From Crocinitomicaceae bacterium (GTDB taxonomy: Bacteria; Bacteroidota; Bacteroidia; Flavobacteriales_D; Crocinitomicaceae): 64,000 nucleotides of DNA. Position 1 is the stretch's first letter, and each line of letters starts with the position of its first letter. A program made the position numbers and the translations under genes. The notes beneath the pieces were generated by a model that ran no database searches, was not told where the DNA came from, and was given only the letters and a program-made list of their open reading frames with translations. Where the stretch lies: the NCBI GenBank assembly GCA_016709005.1, contig JADJEU010000008.1, forward strand, positions 1 to 64,000. Reading direction: 5' to 3'. This document shows, one piece after another, positions 28,162 to 36,828 of the stretch.

Positions 28162-28736
28162 CAGACAGTCTGTTCAACTTCGTGTGACTCATTTTTTTGG
28201 GAAGGACTCGTCATTTTAAGTTTTGAGTTGGCTTCATTACTTTTTATGGAAATTGTTTTTTGGGTAACAACAGAATTTGGGATGGTGACCATTTCTCCAT
28301 CAATCGTTTCAATGTGCATAAAAAACATTGTAATGTCCTTGAGTATTCCTTCAACGGGATATTCCTTGTCCATGATTTTAACGTGATCTCCTATGTGAAG
28401 CGGGTGATTGAAGTAAAGAAGTACTCCAGATGTGATATTGCTTAGAATAGACCAGCTCGCAAAAAAGCCAATTCCTAATACGGTTAGGGTGGAAGTTAAA
28501 AAAACAAAAAGTTCTTTCTGATCAAGGCCCCAGATTCCCATAATTGAAATGGTACCAATCAGCAATAATAAAAGATTTACAATTTTGGTTGTGATGCGGC
28601 GACGCTCAATCCCTAAGTGAAATTTTTGTGAAATTCGGTAACTGGATTTGCGAATGACAAAATTGACCAGAAGAAGCACTCCAAGTACAATTGCAGTTTC
28701 GAGAATCTGAAGTTTATAAAGTTCAATAAGTTCCAT
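28161..28736 (-). CDS. Small MscS-type mechanosensitive channel
   Basis: 191 residues. Two or three transmembrane helices at the N-terminus, then LTVLGIGFFASWSILSNITSGVLLYFNHPLHIGDHVKI, the pore helix and beta-domain start of MscS proteins, and VTIPNSVVTQKTI. The C-terminus is short, so this is the minimal channel class. It would release solutes on hypo-osmotic stress at the inner membrane. First gene of a two-gene operon with the TauE/SafE transporter, behind the -7 box at 28762. Confidence 0.88.
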   Translation of the reverse strand: MELIELYKLQILETAIVLGVLLLVNFVIRKSSYRISQKFHLGIERRRITTKIVNLLLLLIGTISIMGIWGLDQKELFVFLTSTLTVLGIGFFASWSILSNITSGVLLYFNHPLHIGDHVKIMDKEYPVEGILKDITMFFMHIETIDGEMVTIPNSVVTQKTISIKSNEANSKLKMTSPSQKNESHEVEQTV

Positions 28737-28761
28737 CTGAATAAAAAATCTTTAGATGGTG

Positions 28762-28769
28762 CAAAGATA
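28762..28769 (-). promoter_or_regulatory. -7 box of the mscS-like operon
   Basis: TATCTTTG on the minus strand, 26 bp before the start at 28736; perfect match to TAnnTTTG. Confidence 0.7.
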
Positions 28770-28887
28770 GTGAAACAGAGCAAACACTGTTTGCAGATGA
28801 GAATCAAAGCTGTCGAGCAACAAGCTTATTTAATTATTGCAGCTTCCTAAGCAGCAGCCTGTTCTTGCGAAATAATTTTGGTGGAGG

Positions 28888-29292
28888 CTAGCGACCAAGA
28901 ATTTTAGCAATGCGGCTCAGCATAACCAGTTCGGATTTATTTTTTCCATTAAATGAAGACGCAATATCGTCACACGTTTTCCAAATCATATCTTTTACTT
29001 GCGGTGTAAAAAGACTGTCATGATTTTTGCGGAAAGATTCAAAGTCATCTAACGCTTCTTCGGCTTCAGGCATCTCGTCAATCAGCCAGTCAAAAACAAT
29101 TTCAATCTGATAAGCAGCATCTGAACCAAAATGATCTTTGGTGTTTTCCAGATCCATCCAATAATTAGTCACGTGTTTTTTTAAACTTTCTATTTCACGA
29201 TCATTGATTTTTTTATCTGCTGCCGCAACCGCAAAAAATAATTTACCAAGATTTTGATAAAGATGATTCATGACTTCAGGAGTATTTTTCAT
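28888..29292 (-). CDS. TerB-like helical protein
   Basis: 134 residues, all helical. LGKLFFAVAAADKKINDREIESLKKHV is the TerB pattern (an acidic helix pair, here A-A-D-K-K-I). Despite the family name, a lone TerB-like protein is not evidence of tellurite resistance: none of the other ter genes are near. Cytoplasmic. Possibly a metal- or membrane-associated regulator. Role unknown. Confidence 0.72.
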   Translation of the reverse strand: MKNTPEVMNHLYQNLGKLFFAVAAADKKINDREIESLKKHVTNYWMDLENTKDHFGSDAAYQIEIVFDWLIDEMPEAEEALDDFESFRKNHDSLFTPQVKDMIWKTCDDIASSFNGKNKSELVMLSRIAKILGR

Positions 29293-29391
29293 AGGTCAAT
29301 TTTTGATTCCTGTAAATCTCCGAATTTTGAATTAATCAAATTAGGGCCTTTTATTGATTCTGAACTGATTTTTATCAGTATTGGCGCAATG

Positions 29392-30366
29392 CTACTGTTT
29401 GTCTTGCAAACGTTGTTCTGCTGTGCAGAGGCCTTTATCAATGTTAGGCTGATAAATGATGTTTTCAAGCACCAGGCGCAAACGTTCTAATTCAGCATCT
29501 GCAAATGAAAAAATCTGAATTCCCTGACTGACCTTGACGGCATCAAAACTGCCGCCAACATAAGACCATCCTAAATGAATCAGGTTTTTGATATAAGTTT
29601 GTTCATCATGTTGTTCAGCATAGGCACTGGCACAGATTGCCACTTCGTTTAGATAACGTTCACGAGAAAGAAGTATGTTGAGTGAGTCGTCAATCGGATA
29701 GTTTTTTTCAGATATTGTTTCCGATTGATTCCAGAATTCTTTTTTTGATCTTGGGTTTTTAAGTAATTGCCAACGCGGGTCATTCGGGTAGTGCGTTTTG
29801 GAAAATTCTTCAGGCTCCGTTAAAATCCACTTGAACTGATGCGTCTTTTTAAAATCGCCGTGTTTGATTTCACTGGCTGCCCAGGTGACATCCAGAATCT
29901 GCCATTCTCCGCTAACATAAACCGCATTCCAGGCATGTCTCAGATGATAGAGATTTAAAGAACGGCGTATCAGATTTCCGTATCCATGACCATAAACAGT
30001 GTAAGCTTCGATGCCTTCATTTTCACAAAATTGCTGGAAGAGAATTGAATATCCTTCGCAGACAGCCTTTTTGTTTCGAAGAACCTCATACGCTGTTTTA
30101 TTGGTGCGATGCTGATCCTTCACTTCACGCAAATCATACTTGATATTTTTGGCAATCCAATAAGAAAATATGAGCACTTTTTCTTCCTCAGTATTTGCGC
30201 CTGAAGCTAAAAACTTGCTGAGTCTTTGGTGGTTGAGTTGAATTGATTTTTGAGCTGAATCAGCATGCTGAATTAAATGATCAGGAATAGAAGCTGAAAA
30301 TCCACAGAGGAAAGTACTGAATGAAAACGCTATTGAAAACAAATATCTCATCAATTGCCTTTTCAC
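29392..30366 (-). CDS. Secreted transglutaminase-like protein
   Basis: 324 residues with an export signal (RYLFSIAFSFSTFLCGFSASI); the start could also be 15 bp in. The transglutaminase core has Cys in NKKAVCEGYSILFQQFC, His in LYHLRHAWNAV and Asp in WQILDVTWAA, so the Cys-His-Asp triad is complete. Bacterial members with this layout are mostly periplasmic proteases or peptide-crosslink enzymes of unknown target. The C-terminal 100 residues are helical and not assigned. No operon partner is obvious. Confidence 0.88.
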   Translation of the reverse strand: MKRQLMRYLFSIAFSFSTFLCGFSASIPDHLIQHADSAQKSIQLNHQRLSKFLASGANTEEEKVLIFSYWIAKNIKYDLREVKDQHRTNKTAYEVLRNKKAVCEGYSILFQQFCENEGIEAYTVYGHGYGNLIRRSLNLYHLRHAWNAVYVSGEWQILDVTWAASEIKHGDFKKTHQFKWILTEPEEFSKTHYPNDPRWQLLKNPRSKKEFWNQSETISEKNYPIDDSLNILLSRERYLNEVAICASAYAEQHDEQTYIKNLIHLGWSYVGGSFDAVKVSQGIQIFSFADAELERLRLVLENIIYQPNIDKGLCTAEQRLQDKQ

Positions 30367-30413
30367 CTAAAACAATTTGAAAGGTCAAAAGTTACAAGTC
30401 AACAAAAAAAAAC

Positions 30414-30629
30414 TCATTTACTGATCCAGTTTTTTAATAATTTCTGAAGTAGCGGAATGCAGATGAATACCATAATCGGAATTACTACAAGTGTGATAGC
30501 TAGCGTTCTTAAAGGCAAGGGATTAATGCTTAACAGAAGGTCACTTCCAAAGGCAAAAATTAAGGTGACAAGTGGATAAATTGCCAGCCAGATTAAGACC
30601 GCCATTTTCCATTTTTTGGGTGGTTTCAT
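30414..30629 (-). CDS. Small two-helix membrane protein
   Basis: 71 residues from the ATG at 30629 (MKPPKKWK); a longer frame from 30671 would start upstream of the -7 box at 30643, so I reject it. Two transmembrane helices: MAVLIWLAIYPLVTLIFAF and LRTLAITLVVIPIMVFICI. The PPKKWKMAVLIWLAIYPL and PLPLRTL pattern is the C-terminal membrane module that in other bacteria is fused to antibiotic-biosynthesis-monooxygenase domains. Here it stands alone, about 10 kb from the broken ABM gene. Function unknown. Confidence 0.72.
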   Translation of the reverse strand: MKPPKKWKMAVLIWLAIYPLVTLIFAFGSDLLLSINPLPLRTLAITLVVIPIMVFICIPLLQKLLKNWISK

Positions 30630-30642
30630 TCTCAAATTTTTA

Positions 30643-30650
30643 CAAAAATA
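30643..30650 (-). promoter_or_regulatory. -7 box of the small membrane protein gene
   Basis: TATTTTTG on the minus strand, 14 bp before the ATG at 30629. It decides the start codon choice for that gene. Confidence 0.55.
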
Positions 30651-30699
30651 CACAATTTGAGTAGTAACCAAAAGTAAAGCCCTACCATGTAAGTTAAAT

Positions 30700-30733
30700 A
30701 AAAAAAGCCCATCCTTTCAGATGAGCTTTTTTT
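30700..30733. terminator. Terminator after the first T9SS gene pair
   Basis: A7-GC-C-CATC / GATG-A-GC-T7 hairpin with a CTTTCA loop and one mismatch in the stem. Nearly the same sequence recurs at 33182 and 34992 behind the neighbouring paralogues. Confidence 0.88.
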
Positions 30734-30753
30734 CGTTTTGGGTTATGCTAAAT

Positions 30754-31740
30754 TTATTCTTTTACAAATCGTGAAGTTGCTATTCCATTTTCAGTTTGAA
30801 TTTTCAAAAAGTAAATTCCGGTTGGGAGATTTTCAACTGAGAACGAGTTTTTGTTTTCTGATTGAATTAACAGACCAGCTGTGTTATAAATGTGAACTGC
30901 AGAAATAACTTCCTTGGTATGGATTGTGAGATTTGAACGAGTTGGATTTGGATAGACCGTTGCTATAGAAGTTGCATCTTCACTGTATCCAGCTGTGGAA
31001 ACTGTGCAATCAAAAACGCTGTCAACTAAAACAGTAGCGGCAAAACTGGTAATCGTTCCATCATTATTATTTGCTGTTGAATCAACAATCGTTGCGTCCG
31101 TTTGTCCTTCAAAAGTGTAATAGGCCAGCAAACCAGTTTCATTGCCAAGCAAACATGAATTCATAGAAGCAGCTAACTGAGCCTCAGTTCGTGCGACATT
31201 CCAGATTCTGACTTCATCAATCGTAATGATTTGCCAAATGTTATTATCATCTCCTCGGGCGCCAATATTCAAATTGTTGTTAGTGTTTGAACTTGGCAAT
31301 GTGCACGAAGTTGAACCATCCTGAACACCGTTCAAAAATAAATTTAATGTCTGGGCAGTGGCGTTATAAGTTGCAGCCAGGTGATTCCATGCACCAAAAG
31401 TTACATTTGTAGCGCCATTCACAACTACTGAAGATGAAGGATTGACAATTTGATAGGCCATTAATTTATAGTTGCTGTTTATTCTTAGAGCGAATCCACC
31501 GGTTGCCGATCCGGAATATGTTTCAATCACAAACATTTGTTGTGGCATAGGTGATGCCGGCACGAATACCCATGCTTCAAGTGTCCAGCTTGTACCACTG
31601 ATGCGCAAGTTTGATCCTATCGGTGTAGGGATTTGACCATATTTAACGGGCCCTGTTTCAACTTGCAAGGCGGTACTGTCTTGCCCAAAACAAAATGAGG
31701 TTGAAATTAAAAAAGCAAAGGCTGAAACTATTTTTTTCAT
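30754..31740 (-). CDS. T9SS type-A secreted LamG-domain protein
   Basis: 328 residues. Signal peptide KKIVSAFAFLISTSFCFGQ. A concanavalin-like LamG domain covers about 25-215 (SWTLEAWVFVP, GAWNHLAATYNATAQTLNLFLNG, IDEVRIWNVARTEAQL). The T9SS type-A sorting domain is about 255-328 (VYPNPTRSNLTIHT to GIYFLKIQTENGIATSRFVKE). The protein is exported through T9SS and probably anchored to or released from the surface; LamG domains bind sugars or proteins. It follows the next gene upstream by 41 bp and ends at the terminator at 30700, so the two form an operon. Confidence 0.9.
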   Translation of the reverse strand: MKKIVSAFAFLISTSFCFGQDSTALQVETGPVKYGQIPTPIGSNLRISGTSWTLEAWVFVPASPMPQQMFVIETYSGSATGGFALRINSNYKLMAYQIVNPSSSVVVNGATNVTFGAWNHLAATYNATAQTLNLFLNGVQDGSTSCTLPSSNTNNNLNIGARGDDNNIWQIITIDEVRIWNVARTEAQLAASMNSCLLGNETGLLAYYTFEGQTDATIVDSTANNNDGTITSFAATVLVDSVFDCTVSTAGYSEDATSIATVYPNPTRSNLTIHTKEVISAVHIYNTAGLLIQSENKNSFSVENLPTGIYFLKIQTENGIATSRFVKE

Positions 31741-31781
31741 AGTGAGATTTGTTTTTTTTAAGAAATATTTTTGATCGAATT

Positions 31782-33092
31782 TTATTCTTTCACAAATCGT
31801 GAAGTTCCAATTCCATTAGCAGTCTGAATTTTCAAAAAGTAAATTCCTGTTGGAAGATTTTCAACTGAGAAATTGTTTTTGATTTCCGTTTGAACAAGAG
31901 TTCCTGATGTGTTATAGATTAATACGGTTTCAATTTTTTCTGTTGTTTGAATAGTGAGGTTTGAGTTTGTTGGGTTTGGAAAGACAGAAATAATCTCTTG
32001 CTCAATTTCATTGGTTCCTACGCCAAAAACTGCAGCGCAGTCAGATGTGTCAACACATGACCCATAAACAATTCTGACTGCATAATCTCCGTCAACTGTT
32101 GGCGTAAAACTTTGTCCAGTTGCGCCTGCAACGGGTGCAAATGCATTACAGTCTAACCACTGATAAGTTCCACCGCTTTGTTGTGCTGTTAATGTAATGC
32201 CGCTTTGCAAAACAACATCATCACTATAACATGTAAATTTGTAAACGTTAGCTTGATTAGATTGAGCACATGCATAAACATCGTTGTCTGAATCAATGGC
32301 TATTGTTTTAGTAACGTAACCATTTGTAAAATAGAAATCACCTTCAACACCCACTAAATTCCAATCTATGCCGTTATATTTCATTATTGTTGTGTAATTA
32401 CTGGTGGCAACATCTATGTAAGAAACATAAATAATTCCATTCGCATCAATAGCAATATTGCATGAATTTGCTCCACCTGAAGAAATTGCACCGCTGCCAA
32501 CATTGACCCAGTTTGTGCCATTGTATTTTTTAACAGTTGCTTTGTCACTGTTAGCTCCATCAGTGTATGCAAGGTATGGCGTGCTACCATGAAAAGCAAT
32601 ATCAGGAACAATAAAACCAGAAGAAGAGATGCTGGTTCCAACTTGAGTCCAAGCCGTTCCATTATACTTCCAGACTTTTAAAACACCAGTTGAATTTGCA
32701 TAGACCACATATGGCACATCTGCATTATCCAGGGCAATGCGCGTGTACTGAGATGTTTCACCAGAGAAGCTAGTGACCCCAATTACGCCCCAATTTGCCC
32801 CATCAAATTTAATAGCTGTAACACTGGATGACGGCATATGATCACGATACACAACGTAAGGAACGTCAGCACCGTCAAACGCTATACACGGACTGCTTAT
32901 TCCCATAAATGAGATATCAGGAGCACCCACATTTACCCATGCTGCACCATTAAATTTTTTTACGGCAAGTTTATCTGAATTCGATTCATCCTGATAAGCA
33001 ACGTAAGGCTCACCCAAGCTATTCACTGCAAGACTAATTTCATTTGCAACTCCAGTTGAAAAACCTGCAGAAAAAAGTAAACGTATTCTCAT
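31782..33092 (-). CDS. T9SS type-A beta-propeller-like repeat protein lacking a signal peptide
   Basis: 436 residues. About five repeats of ~50 residues (LGEPYVAYQDESNSDKLAVKKFNGAAWVNVG; TPYLAYTDGANSDKATVKKYNGTNWVNVGS), likely a beta-propeller. A PKD-like Cys segment (about 300-350) and a T9SS type-A tail (VFPNPTNSNLTIQT to FVKE) follow. The start MRIRLLFSAGFSTGV has only a seven-residue stub of a signal peptide before repeat sequence, so Sec export looks impossible as written. A good promoter box lies upstream at 33116. An in-frame deletion or assembly collapse within the repeats would explain it. Confidence 0.82.
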   Translation of the reverse strand: MRIRLLFSAGFSTGVANEISLAVNSLGEPYVAYQDESNSDKLAVKKFNGAAWVNVGAPDISFMGISSPCIAFDGADVPYVVYRDHMPSSSVTAIKFDGANWGVIGVTSFSGETSQYTRIALDNADVPYVVYANSTGVLKVWKYNGTAWTQVGTSISSSGFIVPDIAFHGSTPYLAYTDGANSDKATVKKYNGTNWVNVGSGAISSGGANSCNIAIDANGIIYVSYIDVATSNYTTIMKYNGIDWNLVGVEGDFYFTNGYVTKTIAIDSDNDVYACAQSNQANVYKFTCYSDDVVLQSGITLTAQQSGGTYQWLDCNAFAPVAGATGQSFTPTVDGDYAVRIVYGSCVDTSDCAAVFGVGTNEIEQEIISVFPNPTNSNLTIQTTEKIETVLIYNTSGTLVQTEIKNNFSVENLPTGIYFLKIQTANGIGTSRFVKE

Positions 33093-33115
33093 AATGATAG
33101 GTTTTTAGATTCTGC

Positions 33116-33123
33116 CAAACTTA
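33116..33123 (-). promoter_or_regulatory. -7 box of the T9SS gene pair
   Basis: TAAGTTTG on the minus strand, 24 bp before the start at 33092. The same octamer lies 23 bp before the paralogue starting at 34902, so the promoters are duplicated with the genes. Confidence 0.65.
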
Positions 33124-33181
33124 AGCGATCGGCTTATGATTTTCATTTTTAATTCAGCAATGGCCAAATGAGTTCAGGAAT

Positions 33182-33215
33182 AAAAAAAGCCCATCCTTTC
33201 AGATGAGCCTTTCGA
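33182..33215. terminator. Terminator after the SBBP-repeat gene
   Basis: A7-GCCCATC / GATGAGCC hairpin with the same CTTTCA loop as the element at 30700; the T tail is shorter here. Confidence 0.75.
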
Positions 33216-33234
33216 GTTGGTTTACATGAAAAAT

Positions 33235-34902
33235 TTATTCTTTTACAAATCGCGCCGTTGAAATTCCACCTTCAGTTTGAACTTGTAAAACATAAATTCC
33301 TGCGGGTAGATTTTGAACTGAGAATGTGTTTTTATTTTCAGTTTGAACAACTTGTCCTGAAAGATTGAAAATTGAAATTTGTTTTATGACTTCAGTTGTT
33401 TGAAGTGTGATTTGAGAGGTGGCCGGATTTGGATAAATGGATATATTTATTTGAACAATCTCATTTATGCCAGCGTTTGATTGTGACAGTTTCAGAATGA
33501 AAGCATCTTGTTGTCCCGTTGACGCTAAATTCACTGTTCCTGAATTTGGATCAAAATCAACCGTACCATTAAATTCTCCGGTTGAGTAGATATTATTTGA
33601 GGCATCTACGTGAATTGCTTTGAGGTTGTCGTCAGATGAGCCACCAAATAATTTTACGTTTATAAAATTACCCATTGAGTCAAGCTTTTGAATAAACATA
33701 TCTCTTGTTCCTGCTGAGGTATTATTGAACGTTCCCGCACCTGGATCGAAGTCAACAGTTGTTTGATAAATTCCTCCGACATAGACTTTGCCAGATTGGT
33801 CAGTAGCGATAGACATTCCAAAATCAAAGGTTGATCCACCAAATTGTTTTGCCCACACAAATGAACCAGCAGCATTAAATTTTGAAACAAATACATCGTA
33901 GGTTCCAACTGCAGTTGCATTTTCTACCGCCACGCCCGGATCAAAATCTGTTGTGCCTTCATAGTTACCCGTCACATAAATATTATCAAATGCATCTACT
34001 GTAATTGAATTTCCAATATCGTCTAATGTTCCGCCAAAGCTGGTTGACCAAATATGGTTTGCATCGCCATCTAATTTGCAAATGAATACGTCTGATTGAC
34101 CGGTAGAAGTTAAATTATTGATGCCGACGCCTGGATCAAAGTCAATCGTATTTACAAAAGAACCTGTGATGTAAATATCGTCCGCATCATCTATGTACAA
34201 AGAGTTTCCGCCGTCACTTCCGGTTCCGCCAAATTGAATTGCCCAAACAAAATCACCATCAGTATCCAACTTGGATAAAAACGCATCTCCATTAACTGCA
34301 GACATATTCGACACACCAACTCCCGGATCAAAATCTGCCGTGCTTTGAAATTGGCCAGTTGTATAAACATTGCCAGAACCATCTACTTCAATAGCTATAC
34401 CATAAGCTGGATTAGTGCCGCCAATATTTTTAGCCCACATATAAGTTCCTGTTGAGCTCAACTTGCAAATAAAAATATCGCTGTTGAATGATGTTAGATT
34501 TGCTACGCCTGCATTCGGATCAAAATCTGCTGTGCCGGTAAATTCACCAATGATATAAACATTTCCTGAAGTATCTAGTTCAATACCTCTGCTAATGGCA
34601 CCTTCTGCAATTGCTCCACCCATTTGTTTTGCCCAAATTAAATTTCCTGAAGCGTCATACTTTGCCGCAAAGGCGTCAAAAACACCCACCGAAGTTAAAT
34701 TGCTTGTTCCAACGCCTGGATCAAAATCTGTTGTGCCGCTAAATTGACCAGAGACATAAACGTTGCCTGCTGCATCCGATATGATGTCATATCCTGTATT
34801 CGTTGATGCTGCATCAATTCCCTTTGCCCATGCTAAGGTTTGTGCATTCAATACCTGCATTAGGCCAAAGCACAAAATCACTCCGATTAAATTTTTTTTC
34901 AT
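33235..34902 (-). CDS. T9SS type-A secreted SBBP-repeat protein (paralogue A)
   Basis: 555 residues from the ATG at 34902, chosen for the signal peptide KKNLIGVILCFGLMQVLNAQ; an ATG 21 bp earlier exists but would abut the promoter. About eight SBBP-type repeats of ~55 residues, each with GNVYVSGQF, DFDPGVG and DAFVSKxDxxGNFVWAKQxGG. The repeats probably form a beta-propeller. The tail (IYPNPATSQITLQT to STARFVKE) is a T9SS type-A sorting domain. Strongly similar in layout to the next upstream gene, with its own promoter and terminator. Confidence 0.9.
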   Translation of the reverse strand: MKKNLIGVILCFGLMQVLNAQTLAWAKGIDAASTNTGYDIISDAAGNVYVSGQFSGTTDFDPGVGTSNLTSVGVFDAFAAKYDASGNLIWAKQMGGAIAEGAISRGIELDTSGNVYIIGEFTGTADFDPNAGVANLTSFNSDIFICKLSSTGTYMWAKNIGGTNPAYGIAIEVDGSGNVYTTGQFQSTADFDPGVGVSNMSAVNGDAFLSKLDTDGDFVWAIQFGGTGSDGGNSLYIDDADDIYITGSFVNTIDFDPGVGINNLTSTGQSDVFICKLDGDANHIWSTSFGGTLDDIGNSITVDAFDNIYVTGNYEGTTDFDPGVAVENATAVGTYDVFVSKFNAAGSFVWAKQFGGSTFDFGMSIATDQSGKVYVGGIYQTTVDFDPGAGTFNNTSAGTRDMFIQKLDSMGNFINVKLFGGSSDDNLKAIHVDASNNIYSTGEFNGTVDFDPNSGTVNLASTGQQDAFILKLSQSNAGINEIVQINISIYPNPATSQITLQTTEVIKQISIFNLSGQVVQTENKNTFSVQNLPAGIYVLQVQTEGGISTARFVKE

Positions 34903-34924
34903 CTGTTCGTATTGTTGTTTCAAT

Positions 34925-34932
34925 CAAACTTA
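34925..34932 (-). promoter_or_regulatory. -7 box of SBBP paralogue A
   Basis: TAAGTTTG on the minus strand, 23 bp before the start at 34902. Confidence 0.65.
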
Positions 34933-34991
34933 ACTCATCAGAATACAACTTGCAATTTCCATTTCAGCAACGACCAAAAGACTTCAGGAAC

Positions 34992-35026
34992 AAAAAAAGC
35001 TCACCTTTTCAGATGAGCCTTTTCTC
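34992..35026. terminator. Terminator after SBBP paralogue B
   Basis: A7-GCTCACC / GATGAGCC hairpin with a TTTTCA loop and a T-rich flank; third copy of the terminator family in this cluster. Confidence 0.7.
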
Positions 35027-35042
35027 TTGACTAAATGAAAAA

Positions 35043-36713
35043 TTATTCTTTGATAAATTTCACAATCGAAATTCCATTTTCAGTTTGAGCTTGAAGAAAG
35101 TAAATTCCTGCAGGCAGATTTTCAACAGAGAAAGTATTTTTGATTTCGGTTTGTACCAGTTGTCCAGTTGAATTATAGATGCTGATCAGGTTGATGGTTT
35201 CGGAAGTTTGAACCGATAGATTGTATTTTGCTGGGTTGGGATAGAGCAAGATATTATTATCATTGACTTGTGCATTTTCAAAGCCTAAATCATCCATCAT
35301 TAATCTAACAACATAAGGATCCATGGTGCCGGTCGTTGTAAAATTTTCAGTTGTTGAAGTTGGGTTTAAATCGGCCGTAGCTTCAAACCAACCGGTGAGA
35401 ACGACGTTGTTGTCTGAATCAATTGCAGATGATTGCCCCCAATCAGATCCTGAGCCACCAAATTGCATGACGGAAAGAAATGTACCGCTAGCATTTAGTT
35501 TAAGACAAAATGCATCATATGATCCCGCTGTAGTTAAAAAATTTGTTGCCGATGTTGGATTAAAATCAGCAACTCCTTGAAATGCTCCGGTGACATAAAT
35601 GTTACCGTTAGAATTAACAACAATGTCTTCAGCCATGTCTGAATCTACGCCGCCAAATTTATTAGCCCAAACGTAATATCCAGATGAGTTTAATTTGCAG
35701 ACAAAAATGTCGTTATTACCGTCTGATGTAAGATTGGCTGTTCCAGTACCCGGATTAAAATCTACGGTAGATTTAAATCTACCTGCAATATGAATCGCGT
35801 TGGTTTCATCAACATCAATTCCAAAAGCTAATTCATCATCTGACCCTCCAATTTGCTTCACCCAAACAAAGTTTCCGTCAACATCCAATTTGCATACAAA
35901 TATGTCGATGCCACCGAGGGGACTTAAATTATCTGTTCCGGCTCCGGTGTTAAAATTTGTAGTTTCGTTAAAACGACCAGTCGTATAAATATTTCCTGTT
36001 GCGTCAAAATCAAATCCGTAAATATGAACTATATCAAGCGCGCAAGTAAATTTTTTCGCCCAAATAAAATCTCCATCAGAATCTAATTTCAAAATGAATG
36101 AATCATAAAAACCAGTGAGATTAAACACGCCAGCACCCGGGTCACAATCAATTGGTCCGTTGTTAAATGTTGCAGATATAAATACGTTATTGCTTGCATC
36201 TACCTTGATTGTATTTCCTTCTTCATTATCAGCGCTGCCAATTGTTTTTACCCAAACAAAATTTCCATCGGTATCTAATTTTAGAATAAAAATATCAGTT
36301 GCGTTTACGCTTGTAGCATTAGCCGTTCCAACACCTGGATCAAAATCTACAGTGCCTAAAAAACTGCCGGTGACATATACATTACCTGTGTTGTCAGTTG
36401 CAATTGCCCAACCGATATCACCACCAATTGAACCAATTAGTTTAGCCCAAACAAAATTTCCAGAAGCATCGAGTTTACTGATGAAAATATCACCGCCTCC
36501 TGCTTCACTTAAGCTTGCAACACCAACTCCCGGGTCAAAATCAACGGTGCCAGCAACAGAACCGGTTGTGTAAACATTTCCAAGATTGTCCGTCGTTACA
36601 GCTAATCCTTGACCGTAATTATTTCCTCCAAATTGTTTGGCCCAGTCAAAATCCTGTGCCAGGAGTGCACTCCCTAGTGTCAATAAAATACTTGTGAGTA
36701 AAAAGTTTTTCAT
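35043..36713 (-). CDS. T9SS type-A secreted SBBP-repeat protein (paralogue B)
   Basis: 556 residues. Signal peptide KNFLLTSILLTLGSALLAQ. About eight SBBP repeats (GNVYTTGSVAGTVDFDPGVG, DIFISKLDASGNFVWAKLIG), then a T9SS type-A tail (LYPNPAKYNLSVQT to ISIVKFIKE). Repeat number, spacing and tail match paralogue A, so the two arose by duplication. SBBP-repeat T9SS proteins are extracellular; none has a firm function. It has its own -7 box at 36734. First of the four clustered T9SS genes in the reading direction. Confidence 0.9.
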   Translation of the reverse strand: MKNFLLTSILLTLGSALLAQDFDWAKQFGGNNYGQGLAVTTDNLGNVYTTGSVAGTVDFDPGVGVASLSEAGGGDIFISKLDASGNFVWAKLIGSIGGDIGWAIATDNTGNVYVTGSFLGTVDFDPGVGTANATSVNATDIFILKLDTDGNFVWVKTIGSADNEEGNTIKVDASNNVFISATFNNGPIDCDPGAGVFNLTGFYDSFILKLDSDGDFIWAKKFTCALDIVHIYGFDFDATGNIYTTGRFNETTNFNTGAGTDNLSPLGGIDIFVCKLDVDGNFVWVKQIGGSDDELAFGIDVDETNAIHIAGRFKSTVDFNPGTGTANLTSDGNNDIFVCKLNSSGYYVWANKFGGVDSDMAEDIVVNSNGNIYVTGAFQGVADFNPTSATNFLTTAGSYDAFCLKLNASGTFLSVMQFGGSGSDWGQSSAIDSDNNVVLTGWFEATADLNPTSTTENFTTTGTMDPYVVRLMMDDLGFENAQVNDNNILLYPNPAKYNLSVQTSETINLISIYNSTGQLVQTEIKNTFSVENLPAGIYFLQAQTENGISIVKFIKE

Positions 36714-36733
36714 ATGATGTTATTTGTTTGATT

Positions 36734-36741
36734 CAAAAATA
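36734..36741 (-). promoter_or_regulatory. -7 box of SBBP paralogue B
   Basis: TATTTTTG on the minus strand, 21 bp before the start at 36713; a TTTG about 22 bp further upstream could be the -33 element. Confidence 0.6.
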
Positions 36742-36781
36742 GTATAAGCTGCCTTCGCATGCCCAAAGGTTCTTAACGGAT

Positions 36782-36816
36782 AAAAAACCCGTCCAAAATT
36801 GGGCGGGCTCCTTTTC
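36782..36816 (-). terminator. Terminator in the GC-rich island
   Basis: On the minus strand GCCCGCCC, AATTTT loop, GGACGGG and then T6, with one mismatch in the stem. It would end transcripts from the gene at 37171, though that stop is about 350 bp away. Confidence 0.7.
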
Positions 36817-36828
36817 AAAAAAATTTGC

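Noticed and set aside
28888..29292. Tellurite resistance
   Set aside because: A lone TerB-like protein without other ter genes is not evidence for the trait.
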